This document shows, one piece after another, positions 41,469-49,983 of a DNA stretch of 64,000 bases. The notes beneath the pieces are model-generated. The model saw nothing but the letters and a program-made list of their open reading frames with translations, was not told where the DNA came from and made no database searches. A program made the translations under genes and the position numbers. Within the stretch, counting starts at the first letter, position 1; every line of letters begins with the position of its first letter. Source of the stretch: Streptomyces sp. NBC_00287. Lineage in GTDB: Bacteria; Actinomycetota; Actinomycetes; Streptomycetales; Streptomycetaceae. The stretch lies in contig NZ_CP108053.1 in the NCBI RefSeq assembly GCF_036173105.1, positions 3,596,001-3,660,000 on the forward strand, written 5' to 3'.

Positions 41469-42353
41469 ATGGCGGAAATCATCCAGAAGGACGGCACCTG
41501 GGTCTTCGACGGAGACGCACTGCGGCTGACACCGGGACGGGACAAGAACGTCAGCCTCCTCCGCAAGACCCTGGGTGAACTCGTCGTCCCCCTGGGCGCG
41601 TTGGCGGGGGTCTCCTTCGAGCAGGGCAAGAAGGCCGGACGGCTCAGGCTGCGGCTGCGGGACGGCGCCGACCCGCTGCTGCACGCCACCGGCGGCCGGC
41701 TCACCGAACCCCACGACCCCTACCAGCTGCTCGTCGAACCCGGCCGCTACGGCGTCGCCGAGTACTTCACCGACGAGGTCCGCAACGCCCTGCTCCTGGA
41801 CCAGGTCCCGGCCGACCCCGTGTCCGAGTACCTCCTCGCCGGTCCGGCGGTCCCGCTGTCCGTCTCCGCCGGGGACGGCACCGCGAGCTTCGACGGCGAG
41901 CGGATCCGGCTGGAGTGGAACTGGAAGACGGAGGACGCCAAGGCCGCCGCCGGGGCCCGCACCCTCGCCCTCACGGACATCACCGCCGTCGAGTGGCATC
42001 CGGCTGCCGGCCTGGAGAACGGCCACCTCCGCTTCACCGTCCGGGGCGCCCCGACCAAGGCCCCGCCCAAGTACGACCCCAACGCCGTGGAGCTGTGGGG
42101 CTTCAAGAAGGACCCGCTGATGGCCCTGGTCGCGGCGGCCGTCCAGGCCCGCCTCCCGCATCCGGCGGCCGCCGCCACGGACGTACGGGAGCCGGAGCCG
42201 GAGGGCCCGCGCCCGCTGCCCTCCGCCCCCGCCGAGGACGACCACGACGCGCTGCTGCGCAGGCTGCGCGAACTCGGCGAGCTGCACCACACGGGCGTCC
42301 TGACGGAGGAGGAGTTCACCTTGGCCAAACAGGCGATCCTGAAGCGAATGTGA
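41469..42353 (+). CDS. DUF4429 / SHOCT domain protein
   Basis: A 294-residue cytoplasmic protein. Two related beta-rich repeats (about 1-110: MAEIIQKDGTWVFDGDALRLTPGRDKNVSLLR...; about 125-230: SVSAGDGTASFDGERIRLEWNW...) match the DUF4429 pattern. A C-terminal SHOCT helix pair follows (LLRRLRELGELHHTGVLTEEEFTLAKQAILKRM). Function unknown; the fold is PH-like and may bind lipids or proteins. ATG 41469 is used rather than an upstream ATG at 41412. The two DUF4429 repeats appear complete. Confidence 0.8.
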   Translation: MAEIIQKDGTWVFDGDALRLTPGRDKNVSLLRKTLGELVVPLGALAGVSFEQGKKAGRLRLRLRDGADPLLHATGGRLTEPHDPYQLLVEPGRYGVAEYFTDEVRNALLLDQVPADPVSEYLLAGPAVPLSVSAGDGTASFDGERIRLEWNWKTEDAKAAAGARTLALTDITAVEWHPAAGLENGHLRFTVRGAPTKAPPKYDPNAVELWGFKKDPLMALVAAAVQARLPHPAAAATDVREPEPEGPRPLPSAPAEDDHDALLRRLRELGELHHTGVLTEEEFTLAKQAILKRM

Positions 42354-42404
42354 GCCGCAACACCCACCCTCCGACACACCCCTGCCCGAAATCGGGCAGG
42401 ATTC

Positions 42405-42698
42405 TTGCGAAAGCGCCGTCCGTACCCCAGGATCTACCGGGTGCACGACGAACTTGTTGATCATCTGACGCGGTCCTCGCCCCTCAACCGGGGCGAGGCG
42501 CTGCGGGTGATCCAGGACGTGCTCGCCTACTTCGACGAGACGACCGAGGAGTTCGTCCGTCGCCGCCACCGCGAACTCCAGGCCCAGGGCCTGGTGAACT
42601 CGGCGATCTTCGAACGGATCGAGGCGGACCTGAAATACCGGGCGGTGGCACCGCCGGAGCTCACGCTCCGACAGCTGCGCCGGATCGTCTACGGCTAG
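42405..42698 (+). CDS. Small conserved protein before glmS
   Basis: A 97-residue acidic/basic helical protein: HDELVDHLTRSSPLNRGEALRVIQDVLAYFDETTEEFVRRRHRELQAQGLVNSAIFERIEADLKYRAVAPPELTLRQLRRIVYG. No known motif was recognised. TTG 42405 has AGGA before it; GTG 42441 (VHDELVDHL) is also preceded by AGGA and would give 85 residues. It ends 12 bases before the glmS ATG, so it is probably co-transcribed and may be functionally linked. Confidence 0.65.
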   Translation: MRKRRPYPRIYRVHDELVDHLTRSSPLNRGEALRVIQDVLAYFDETTEEFVRRRHRELQAQGLVNSAIFERIEADLKYRAVAPPELTLRQLRRIVYG

Positions 42699-42710
42699 GA
42701 CTGCGTATAT

Positions 42711-44528
42711 ATGTGCGGAATCGTCGGATACATCGGGAAGCGCGATGTGGCGCCCCTGCTCCTGGAGGGCCTTCAGCGCCTGGAGTACCGCGGCTACGAC
42801 TCGGCGGGCATCGCCGTCACCTCGCCCAAGACCAGCGGACTGAAGACGGTCAAGGCCAAGGGTCGGGTCCGTGACCTTGAGGCCAAGGTCCCGGCGCGCT
42901 TCAAGGGCACCACCGGTATCGCCCACACCCGCTGGGCCACCCACGGCGCCCCCTCCGACGTCAACGCCCACCCGCACCTGGACGCCGAGGGCAAGGTCGC
43001 CGTCGTCCACAACGGCATCATCGACAACGCCTCCGACCTGCGCCGCAAGCTGGAGGCGGACGGCGTCGAGTTCCTCTCCGAGACCGACACCGAGGTCCTC
43101 GTCCACCTCATCTCCCGCTCGCAGGCGGAGAAGCTGGAGGACAAGGTCCGCGAGACCCTCCGGCTGATCGAGGGCACGTACGGCATCGCCGTCCTGCACG
43201 CCGACTACCCGGACCGCATCGTGGTCGCCCGCAACGGCTCCCCGGTCGTCCTCGGCATCGGCGAGAAGGAGATGTTCGTCGCCTCGGACATCGCCGCGCT
43301 GGTCGCCCACACGCGGCAGATAGTGACTCTGGACGACGGCGAGATGGCCACCCTCAAGGCCGACGACTTCCGCACCTACACGACGGAGGGCACCCGGACG
43401 ACGTCCGAGCCCACCACCGTCGAGTGGGAGGCCGCCTCCTACGACATGGGCGGCCACGACACCTATATGCACAAGGAGATCCACGAGCAGGCCGACGCCG
43501 TGGACCGCGTCCTGCGCGGCCGGATCGACGACCGCTTCTCCACCGTGCACCTCGGCGGCCTCAACCTGGACGCCCGCGAGGCGCGCCGGATCCGCCGCGT
43601 GAAGATCCTCGGCTGCGGCACCTCGTACCACGCGGGCATGATCGGCGCCCAGATGATCGAGGAGCTGGCCCGCATCCCCGCGGACGCCGAGCCGGCCTCG
43701 GAGTTCCGCTACCGCAACGCGGTCGTGGACCCCGACACCCTCTACATCGCGGTCTCCCAGTCCGGTGAGACGTACGACGTCCTCGCGGCCGTCCAGGAGC
43801 TCAAGCGCAAGGGCGCGCGGGTCCTCGGCATCGTCAACGTCGTGGGCTCGGCCATCGCCCGCGAGGCGGACGGCGGCATCTACGTCCACGCGGGCCCCGA
43901 GGTCTGCGTGGTCTCCACGAAGTGCTTCACCAACACCACGGTCGCCTTCGCGCTCCTCGCCCTGCACCTGGGCCGCACCCGGGACCTCTCGGTCCGCGAC
44001 GGCAAGCGGATCATCGAGGGCCTGCGCAAGCTCCCTGCCCAGATCGCCGAGATGCTGGAGCGCGAGGACGAGATCAAGAAGCTGGCCGAGGAGTACGCCG
44101 ACGCCCGCTCGATGCTCTTCATCGGCCGGGTCCGCGGCTACCCGGTGGCCCGTGAGGCGTCCCTGAAGCTCAAGGAGGTCTCCTACATCCACGCGGAGGC
44201 CTACCCCGCCTCCGAGCTCAAGCACGGCCCCCTGGCCCTGATCGAGCCGGCCCTCCCCACGGTGGCGATCGTCCCCGACGACGACCTCCTGGAGAAGAAC
44301 CGCGCGGCCATGGAGGAGATCAAGGCCCGCAGCGGCAAGATCCTCGCGGTGGCCCACCAGCCCCAGGAAAAGGCCGACCAGACGATCGTGGTCCCGAAGA
44401 ACGAGGACGAGCTGGACCCCATCCTGATGGGCATCCCCCTCCAACTCCTCGCCTACCACACGGCACTGGCCCTCGGCCGGGACATCGACAAGCCGAGGAA
44501 CCTCGCGAAGTCAGTGACAGTGGAGTAG
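42711..44528 (+). CDS. glmS: Glutamine-fructose-6-phosphate aminotransferase (GlmS paralogue)
   Basis: A 605-residue isomerising aminotransferase making glucosamine-6-phosphate. The N-terminal glutaminase domain begins MCGIVGYIGKRDVAPLLLEGLQRLEYRGYDSAGI, with Cys2 as nucleophile. Two SIS domains bind the sugar phosphate (CGTSYHAGM..., SQSGETYDVLAAVQELK; then FIGRVRGYPVAREASLKLKEVSYIHAEAYPASELKHGP). The C-terminus ends AKSVTVE. The neighbouring DasR-linked hexosaminidase suggests a role in amino-sugar supply, perhaps a second GlmS besides the housekeeping copy. There is no room upstream for a glmS ribozyme. Confidence 0.95.
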   Translation: MCGIVGYIGKRDVAPLLLEGLQRLEYRGYDSAGIAVTSPKTSGLKTVKAKGRVRDLEAKVPARFKGTTGIAHTRWATHGAPSDVNAHPHLDAEGKVAVVHNGIIDNASDLRRKLEADGVEFLSETDTEVLVHLISRSQAEKLEDKVRETLRLIEGTYGIAVLHADYPDRIVVARNGSPVVLGIGEKEMFVASDIAALVAHTRQIVTLDDGEMATLKADDFRTYTTEGTRTTSEPTTVEWEAASYDMGGHDTYMHKEIHEQADAVDRVLRGRIDDRFSTVHLGGLNLDAREARRIRRVKILGCGTSYHAGMIGAQMIEELARIPADAEPASEFRYRNAVVDPDTLYIAVSQSGETYDVLAAVQELKRKGARVLGIVNVVGSAIAREADGGIYVHAGPEVCVVSTKCFTNTTVAFALLALHLGRTRDLSVRDGKRIIEGLRKLPAQIAEMLEREDEIKKLAEEYADARSMLFIGRVRGYPVAREASLKLKEVSYIHAEAYPASELKHGPLALIEPALPTVAIVPDDDLLEKNRAAMEEIKARSGKILAVAHQPQEKADQTIVVPKNEDELDPILMGIPLQLLAYHTALALGRDIDKPRNLAKSVTVE

Positions 44529-44533
44529 TCGGC

Positions 44534-44580
44534 CTTTAGGGGCGCGGGGAACTGCGCGACAAGCCCCCACGACCCGCAGA
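44534..44580. repeat. Dispersed Streptomyces intergenic repeat (GGGGCGCGGGGAACTGCGCG type)
   Basis: TTTAGGGGCGCGGGGAACTG and what follows up to about 44580 is a sequence I recognise as recurring many times in Streptomyces intergenic regions. Copy number in this genome cannot be seen from one window. It starts just after the glmS stop. Confidence 0.6.
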
Positions 44581-44592
44581 GGCCGAACAAGG

Positions 44593-44635
44593 GACGGACC
44601 CCCACGTGTTGCCACCAAACACGGGGGGGTCCGTC
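44593..44635. terminator. Terminator between convergent glmS and the YaaH-like gene
   Basis: An 18-base arm at 44593-44610 (GACGGACCCCCACGTGTT) pairs with 44618-44635 with a single mismatch and a 7-base loop. Confidence 0.8.
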
Positions 44636-44674
44636 TCTGTCGCCGGGAAGCCGCCCACTCCCCAGCCTGCGCAG

Positions 44675-45241
44675 CTAGCCGGTGGCCGTCACGCCCCGGC
44701 CGGCAGCACGCCGCGGAACCGAAGTAGGCCAGTGAGCCAGCGCCGCAGTAGCCGCGTACCAAGCCACGGCCCCCGCAGCGACGGCGAACCACCCGCCGAC
44801 CTTCGCCAGCCCGTCGTTCTCGGCGAACATCGAGATGGACAGCAGAAGCAGCGAGACGAAGAACAACCCGTAGGCGCCCTGCCCGAGTTGGTCGCCACCC
44901 GCGAGGGTCAACGACAGCGCGACCAGGGCGAACAGCAGCAGGAACAGCCCGGCGGCGTTCGCGGAGACCTGCGCATCGGCGGACACGGCCCACGTGAACC
45001 ACAGCGCACCCAGCGTCGCAAAGGCCGTACCAGAGGCGTTGTCGCGGTCCCGGAAGGCCATGAGGCCCGCGACGAAGAGGGCAACTCCGCCCACATACTG
45101 GGCGATTGATACGGCGTCAGCGGCCGAGACGCCGTCGATCACTTCGGTGTACCCCAGCCCGAAGGCCAACAGGGTGATACCCAGGGCGAGTCGGCCGACC
45201 ACGGTAGTGATTCCGCTTCCCGCAGAGACGTCGTTGTCCAC
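44675..45241 (-). CDS. YaaH/GPR1/FUN34-like membrane protein
   Basis: A 188-residue protein with six hydrophobic segments. The order and loops (VGGVALFVAGLMAFRDRDNASGTAFATLGALWFTWAV, then GAYGLFFVSLLLLSISMFAENDGLAKVGGWFAVAAGAVAWYAA) parallel the acetate/succinate uptake family. The usual N-terminal NPAPLGL motif is not present, so transport of acetate is uncertain. It is monocistronic and converges on glmS. Confidence 0.6.
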   Translation of the reverse strand: MDNDVSAGSGITTVVGRLALGITLLAFGLGYTEVIDGVSAADAVSIAQYVGGVALFVAGLMAFRDRDNASGTAFATLGALWFTWAVSADAQVSANAAGLFLLLFALVALSLTLAGGDQLGQGAYGLFFVSLLLLSISMFAENDGLAKVGGWFAVAAGAVAWYAATAALAHWPTSVPRRAAGRGVTATG

Positions 45242-45391
45242 GGCGGGCTCCCTTCATGCATGTGCAGTTGTGCGGTGAGCGATATATGCCCTTCACAAGG
45301 GCACAAACACCTCTACGCGCCAGTAGATTTATGCGTCACGGAAAGGGTGTCGGACGTACCCACGGCGCATCTCACCAGGGAGAACGGCGAG

Positions 45392-45919
45392 TTACGGAAT
45401 GACAACGACGGGCCGCTGCGCCCGCTTGGCGAGCCGCCCCGCGACAGACCCGAAGATGCGCCCCACGATGCCGTGCGTGGAGCCCACCACGATCGCGTCC
45501 GCTTCGTACTCGCGGCCGACCTCTTCGAGTTCATGGCAGATGTCCCCGCCGCGCTCCACGAGGATCCACGGCACCTCCGCGAGATAGTCCGCGCAGGCGA
45601 GCTCGAGGCCCAGCACCTCGGTGCGATGGTCGGGCACGTCCACGAAGACCGGCGGCTCGCACCCGGCCCACACCGTCGTGGGCAGCCGGTTGGCGACATG
45701 CACGATGATCAGGCCGGAGCCGGAGCGATGGGCCATGCCGATGGAGTACGCAAGGGCGCGCTCACTGGAGGTGGACCCGTCGAAGCCGACGACGACGCCG
45801 TGCTTGAAGGCGGGGTCGCAGGAATGACGTGGCTCTTCCGCCGCCAGGGGCTCGGCCGCCGTGGGATCGGCGACGGGCCGCTTGCGGTCCGCGGGTTCGA
45901 AGAATTCGTGACCGGCCAT
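45392..45919 (-). CDS. Universal stress protein (UspA family)
   Basis: A 175-residue single-domain Usp. The N-terminus adds about 38 acidic, Pro-rich residues. The domain starts HGVVVGFDGSTSSERALAYSIGMAHRSG and ends IVVGSTHGIVGRIFGSVAGRLAKRAQRPVVVIP, carrying a near-canonical ATP-binding G-x2-G...GS motif. A role in stress or dormancy is general for the family. It stands alone on its strand. Confidence 0.85.
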   Translation of the reverse strand: MAGHEFFEPADRKRPVADPTAAEPLAAEEPRHSCDPAFKHGVVVGFDGSTSSERALAYSIGMAHRSGSGLIIVHVANRLPTTVWAGCEPPVFVDVPDHRTEVLGLELACADYLAEVPWILVERGGDICHELEEVGREYEADAIVVGSTHGIVGRIFGSVAGRLAKRAQRPVVVIP

Positions 45920-46228
45920 GGCTGTCTCGGCGTTGTGATCCTTGTGTGGGTGGGACGACAGGGTGCGGCGCGGAGCTGTGTCCGGGAATCATCTTCCCAA
46001 CCCCATACCCCCAAGGGTACGGCGGCACGCCTCCTTAGCCCATATCCCGCGATGTGCTCCGCGGGGGTTCCAGGGAGCATGCACGAGGGTGCGCCCGTAA
46101 CGCAATGGTTGCTGCGCTGTACAGGCGGTTCGTACGGGATTCACGCACCGCGGACACCGGGGCGGCACAGTGACCGACCGCTCGAACAGGCGTTGATCCC
46201 CGTGAGCCACCGACACCGGGAGCACGCA
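45920..46228. other. Non-coding gap upstream of the Usp gene and the 102-residue membrane protein
   Basis: About 310 bases between divergent genes. It holds promoters for both by position. I found no clear operator, RNA or repeat. Short open frames here lack coding character. Confidence 0.4.
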
Positions 46229-46537
46229 ATGTCCGGACAGCAGCACCAGGACAGCACCACCGATGTGGTCCGCTGGGCGGCGTTCTGCTGCGTCCTCGTC
46301 CCCGTCGTCCTCCTCTGGTACGGCACCTCTCTGGCCGGCGCCACCGGCACCGCCCTCGGGCTCGCCGCCGTCACCGCGGCCTGCCGGGTGCTGTTGCGCC
46401 GCTCCGAGCGCGGCGCGGACCGTTTGCTCGCCGAGGAACACGCCTCGCACACCCCCTCTCGCGGGCGTCGTCACCGCAGCGGGACGGGCTCTCACCGAGG
46501 CGGACGTCACTCCGGGGGAAATACACCGGGCGGCTGA
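46229..46537 (+). CDS. Small membrane protein upstream of adpA
   Basis: A 102-residue protein starting MSGQQHQDSTTDVVRWAAFCCVLVPVVLLWYGTSLAGATGTALGLAAVTAACRVLLRRSERGADRLL. GGGAG is six bases before ATG 46229. It has two adjacent membrane segments (about 13-55) and a basic, Gly/His/Arg-rich tail. A similar small gene upstream of adpA is familiar in Streptomyces; its function is unknown. Confidence 0.65.
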   Translation: MSGQQHQDSTTDVVRWAAFCCVLVPVVLLWYGTSLAGATGTALGLAAVTAACRVLLRRSERGADRLLAEEHASHTPSRGRRHRSGTGSHRGGRHSGGNTPGG

Positions 46538-46914
46538 CCGGTTTCCATGCCCTCAGACGCTTCTTTTCAGCCAACTTCTGGCAACCGCGCATCCCTTGCC
46601 CTGACCACCCCCCAACCCCCGTTCGACCTGCACGGAAAGGGCCTCGGGGGTGTCGCGCACCCTACGTGGATTGGCCACTGCGACAAGGCGCACTTCCCTG
46701 CACGGCCCGTGAGTGCAACGCTTCGTGATCGAATGCTTCACGCCAAGTTGCCAAGTCGACAATGTGCCGAGTGGCGAACCGGCCACTCCGGCGCGATGCG
46801 ACACAGTAGATTCGATCTTGACTGTCTACGGCGGGGGACTCGTGCAGGACCGAGGGGAAACGTGCAGGAGCGACACAACCGAGGAGCCGCGACCACCGAG
46901 GGGGGCTTAGCAGT
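46538..46914. promoter_or_regulatory. Long upstream region of adpA
   Basis: About 380 bases without a gene, expected to hold the adpA promoter and leader. It is moderately less GC-rich than the genes. In other Streptomyces this region is a target for AdpA itself, BldD and gamma-butyrolactone receptors. I could not identify any of those sites with confidence. GGGGGG, nine bases before the ATG, is the ribosome binding site. Confidence 0.5.
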
Positions 46915-48135
46915 ATGAGCCACGACTCCACTGCCGCGCCGGAAGCCGCGGCCCGGAAACTCTCCGGGCGACGCCGCAAGGAGATCGTCGCGGTGCTGCT
47001 GTTCAGCGGCGGCCCCATCTTCGAGAGTTCCATACCGCTGTCGGTGTTCGGAATCGACCGCCAGGACGCCGGCGTACCGCGCTACCGCCTGCTGGTGTGC
47101 GGCGGCGAAGAGGGCCCGCTGCGGACCACCGGAGGGCTGGAACTCAGCGCACCACATGGCCTGGAGGCGATCTCGCGGGCGGGCACGGTCGTCGTGCCGG
47201 CCTGGCGTTCGATCACCTCGCCGCCGCCGGAGGAGGCGCTCGACGCACTGCGCCGGGCGCACGAGGAAGGCGCCCGCATCGTAGGGCTCACCGGCGCCTT
47301 CGTCCTCGCAGCGGCCGGCCTGCTGGACGGCCGCCCCGCGACGACACACTGGATGTACGCACCGACGCTGGCCAAGCGCTATCCGTCGGTGCACGTGGAT
47401 CCCAGAGAACTGTTCGTCGACGACGGAGACGTACTGACCTCCGCCGGTACGGCGGCCGGAATCGATCTCTGTCTCCACATCGTGCGGACGGACCACGGCA
47501 ATGAGGCGGCCGGCGCGCTGGCTCGCCGTCTGGTCGTCCCCCCGCGCCGGACGGGAGGCCAGGAGCGCTACCTGGACCGCTCTTTACCGGAGGAGATCGG
47601 CGCCGACCCGCTCGCCGAGGTCGTCGCCTGGGCGCTGGAGCATCTCCACGAGCAGTTCGACGTGGAGACGCTGGCCGCGCGCGCGTACATGTCGCGCCGT
47701 ACCTTCGACCGCCGCTTCCGTTCGCTGACGGGCTCGGCCCCGCTGCAGTGGCTGATCACCCAGCGGGTGCTGCAGGCACAGCGGCTGCTGGAGACGTCCG
47801 ACTACTCGGTGGACGAGGTCGCGGGCCGCTGCGGCTTCCGCTCACCGGTGGCGCTGCGCGGGCACTTCCGCCGCCAGCTCGGCTCGTCGCCGGCGGCGTA
47901 CCGGGCGGCGTACCGCGCCCGGCGCCCGCAGGCCGAGCGGCCGACGGCTGACGCCGACACCGCGCCGGGACCGACGCCCACGCTGCACCAGGAACCCGGC
48001 CCGGTCCCGCTCCAGGCCCGCCGCACCCCGGCGGCCAGCACGGTGGGTCAGGCCCTGGCGACGGCGTCCTCGGACAACGGACGCGAGGCGTACATAGCGC
48101 GGGCGACCCTGCCGGGGCAGCGCAGCGGGTCGTGA
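46915..48135 (+). CDS. adpA: Pleiotropic AraC-family regulator AdpA (BldH)
   Basis: A 406-residue master regulator of morphological differentiation and secondary metabolism. It has an N-terminal GATase1/DJ-1-like dimerisation domain (about 22-205; IVAVLLFSGGPIFESSIPLSVFGIDRQD) and a C-terminal AraC HTH (about 235-335; LAARAYMSRRTFDRRFRSLTGSAPLQWLITQRV). TTA (47584-47586, residue 224) lies in the linker, making translation depend on bldA leucyl-tRNA. Oddly, the segment RIVGLTGAFVLA lacks the Cys of the usual GLCTGAF elbow, an apparent one-codon loss. The C-terminal tail is low-complexity. Confidence 0.97.
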   Translation: MSHDSTAAPEAAARKLSGRRRKEIVAVLLFSGGPIFESSIPLSVFGIDRQDAGVPRYRLLVCGGEEGPLRTTGGLELSAPHGLEAISRAGTVVVPAWRSITSPPPEEALDALRRAHEEGARIVGLTGAFVLAAAGLLDGRPATTHWMYAPTLAKRYPSVHVDPRELFVDDGDVLTSAGTAAGIDLCLHIVRTDHGNEAAGALARRLVVPPRRTGGQERYLDRSLPEEIGADPLAEVVAWALEHLHEQFDVETLAARAYMSRRTFDRRFRSLTGSAPLQWLITQRVLQAQRLLETSDYSVDEVAGRCGFRSPVALRGHFRRQLGSSPAAYRAAYRARRPQAERPTADADTAPGPTPTLHQEPGPVPLQARRTPAASTVGQALATASSDNGREAYIARATLPGQRSGS

Positions 48136-48145
48136 CGCCGACCTC

Positions 48146-48186
48146 GAACGCCGGACGAGCCGAGCGACTCGGCCCGTCCGGCGTTC
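48146..48186. terminator. Terminator after adpA
   Basis: GAACGCCGGACG (48146-48157) pairs perfectly with 48175-48186; an inner GCCGAG/CTCGGC pair extends the stem around a CGA loop. One A/C mismatch separates the two stem parts. Confidence 0.85.
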
Positions 48187-48247
48187 AGGGACTTCGGCAC
48201 CCGACGCGGGGCACCCAATAAGGGGACGTCAGCCGTAGGGTGGTCGC

Positions 48248-48850
48248 ATGAACGATCGCATGGTGTGGATCGACTGCGAGATGACCGGCCTCTCGCTGTC
48301 CGACGACGCGCTCATCGAGGTGGCCGCCCTCGTCACCGACTCCGAGCTGAACATCCTCGGCGACGGTGTGGACATCGTCATCCGGCCGCCGGACTCGGCG
48401 CTGGAGACGATGCCGGAAGTGGTGCGTCTGATGCACACCGCGTCCGGGCTCCTCGACGAACTCGCCGGTGGTACGACGCTGGCGGACGCCGAAGCCCAGG
48501 TCCTGGCGTATGTACGCGAACACGTGAAGGAACCCGGCAAGGCCCCCTTGTGCGGCAACTCCGTCGGCACCGACCGCGGATTCCTGCTGCGGGACATGCC
48601 GAAGGTCGAGGAGTACCTCCACTACCGCATCGTCGATGTGTCGTCGATCAAGGAGCTCGCCCGCCGCTGGTACCCGCGCGCGTACTTCAACAGCCCGGAG
48701 AAGAACGGCAACCATCGCGCCCTCGCCGACATCCGCGAGTCCATCGCGGAACTGCGGTACTACCGCGAGGCCGTGTTCGTCCCCCAGCCGGGACCGGACT
48801 CCGAGACCGCCAAGACCATCGCCGCGAAGTACGTTCTGCCTGCTCAGTAG
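48248..48850 (+). CDS. orn: Oligoribonuclease
   Basis: A 200-residue 3'-5' exonuclease of the DEDDh family that degrades short RNAs and pGpG. D9 and E11 lie in VWIDCEMTGL, the third Asp in CGNSVGTDRGFLLRDM, and the final His/Asp in NGNHRALADIRESI. It acts in the cytoplasm. In S. coelicolor and S. griseus it lies next to adpA and is needed for normal growth and sporulation. Expression is independent of adpA by the terminator between them. Confidence 0.96.
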   Translation: MNDRMVWIDCEMTGLSLSDDALIEVAALVTDSELNILGDGVDIVIRPPDSALETMPEVVRLMHTASGLLDELAGGTTLADAEAQVLAYVREHVKEPGKAPLCGNSVGTDRGFLLRDMPKVEEYLHYRIVDVSSIKELARRWYPRAYFNSPEKNGNHRALADIRESIAELRYYREAVFVPQPGPDSETAKTIAAKYVLPAQ

Positions 48851-48965
48851 CGCCGGGAGGGGCCCCCACCAGGGCCCCCGGAAAAGCCGGGCGCGAGCAC
48901 CCCTTCGGACCCTGTACACTTTTTCTCGGCCGGTCGGTGAACCACCAAGGAAACCGCCGGTCATG

Positions 48966-49038
48966 GTGGGTGTAGCTCAGCTGGTAGAGCACCTGGTTGT
49001 GGTCCAGGATGCCGCGGGTTCGAGTCCCGTCACTCACC
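48966..49038 (+). tRNA. tRNA-His (GTG)
   Basis: A full cloverleaf: acceptor GTGGGTG pairs with CACTCAC (49031-49037). The anticodon stem CCTGG/CCAGG encloses TTGTGGT with anticodon GTG at 48999-49001. The T arm has GGTTCGAGTC. G at 48965 and discriminator C at 49038 supply the His-specific G-1:C73 pair. CCA is not encoded. Confidence 0.97.
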
Positions 49039-49045
49039 CTGAGTA

Positions 49046-49082
49046 ATCAGCCGGTGACCTTGTATCGAGGTCACCGGCTGAT
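49046..49082. terminator. Terminator after tRNA-His
   Basis: A perfect 15-bp stem, ATCAGCCGGTGACCT (49046-49060) with 49068-49082, and a 7-base loop, eight bases after the tRNA. Confidence 0.85.
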
Positions 49083-49103
49083 CGCGTTACGGAGCCCTCA
49101 CCT

Positions 49104-49583
49104 ATGCCCGAGCCACTGCGCACCCCACGTCTGGACCTGCTGCCGCTGCGCGTCGAGCACGCCGAGGAGATGGCCGCCGTACTGGCGGACCCGGCGCTGC
49201 ACACCTTCATCGGCGGCTCCCCTCTGGCCCCCGAAGATCTGCCCGCCCGCTACGAGCGGCTCGTCGCCGGATCCCCGGATCCGGAGGTCTCCTGGTGCAA
49301 CTGGGTGCTGCGACTGCGGGCCGAAGGGTGTCTGGTGGGGACGGTCCAGGCGACTGTCACCGCGCAGGCCGCGGAGATCGCCTGGGTCGTCGGCACACCC
49401 TGGCAGGGGCGGGGGCTGGCCTCGGAGGCTGCACGCACGCTCGTCGACGGGCTCGCCGGGCGTACCGTCGTCGCCCATATCCACCCCGACCACACGGCCT
49501 CCGCGGCGGTCGCACGGGCCGCCGGTCTCGCGCCGACCGACGAGTGGCAGGACGGCGAGGTCCGCTGGCGGAGCTCCCGCTGA
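49104..49583 (+). CDS. GNAT N-acetyltransferase
   Basis: A 159-residue acetyltransferase. It opens LRTPRLDLLPLRVEHAEEMAAVL. The acetyl-CoA site is in the motif ending VVGTPWQGRGLASEAARTLVDGL (Q/R-x-x-G-x-G/A). The VVAHIHPDHTASAAVARAAGLAPTDEW segment is also typical. The acceptor is unknown. No operon partners. Confidence 0.88.
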   Translation: MPEPLRTPRLDLLPLRVEHAEEMAAVLADPALHTFIGGSPLAPEDLPARYERLVAGSPDPEVSWCNWVLRLRAEGCLVGTVQATVTAQAAEIAWVVGTPWQGRGLASEAARTLVDGLAGRTVVAHIHPDHTASAAVARAAGLAPTDEWQDGEVRWRSSR

Positions 49584-49642
49584 AGCCGCAGGTGAGGCGT
49601 ATCGTCAGCTTATGAGCCGGTCGTGAACCTGGGAGGCTCGTC

Positions 49643-49936
49643 ATGACGTCGCGGCGGATTCCTCATCGGTGGCGGCTGCTGACGTGGCTGGTCCTGGCAT
49701 TCAATCTGGCGATGCTGCTGTGGCTCGTGGTCGCGCTGGACGCGGCGGAGCGAGACGGAGAAACCTGCGTCGGAGACCTGTGCCGCGAGGCCAACAACCC
49801 CGGCAGCTCCATCGGCACCTGGCTGGTGGTCTTCGTCTGGCTCGCGGGCGTGATCCTCCTCGGCGCGGCCTGGCTGATCACCCACCACACCGAACACCCG
49901 GGCCGCCAGCGACCCCGGAGGGGCTGGCACCGCTGA
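49643..49936 (+). CDS. Small two-helix membrane protein
   Basis: A 97-residue protein. Hydrophobic segments lie at about 13-31 (LTWLVLAFNLAMLLWLVVA) and 57-80 (IGTWLVVFVWLAGVILLGAAWLIT). The loop has two Cys (ETCVGDLCREANN) likely to be external. The tail is basic. I do not recognise a family with known function. GGGAGG stands ten bases before the ATG. Confidence 0.7.
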   Translation: MTSRRIPHRWRLLTWLVLAFNLAMLLWLVVALDAAERDGETCVGDLCREANNPGSSIGTWLVVFVWLAGVILLGAAWLITHHTEHPGRQRPRRGWHR

Positions 49937-49983
49937 GACAGCGGGCCTGAGCGTCCCGCCGATCATGCAGGACTCCCGATGCC

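Noticed and set aside
42660..42711. glmS ribozyme or riboswitch before glmS
   Set aside because: Only 12 bases separate the upstream gene and glmS; there is no room for a structured leader, and such ribozymes are typical of Firmicutes.
41385..44459. A very long open frame (about 1,000 codons) on the minus strand over glmS and the DUF4429 gene, and similar long frames at 3974-6490, 9294-12068 and 11953-14607
   Set aside because: High-GC DNA leaves antisense frames open. The proteins read from them are low-complexity Gly/Arg/Ala/His text with no domains, and they lie over genes with clear family motifs.
46538..46914. Gamma-butyrolactone receptor or AdpA sites upstream of adpA
   Set aside because: No sequence matched known consensus sites well enough to annotate.
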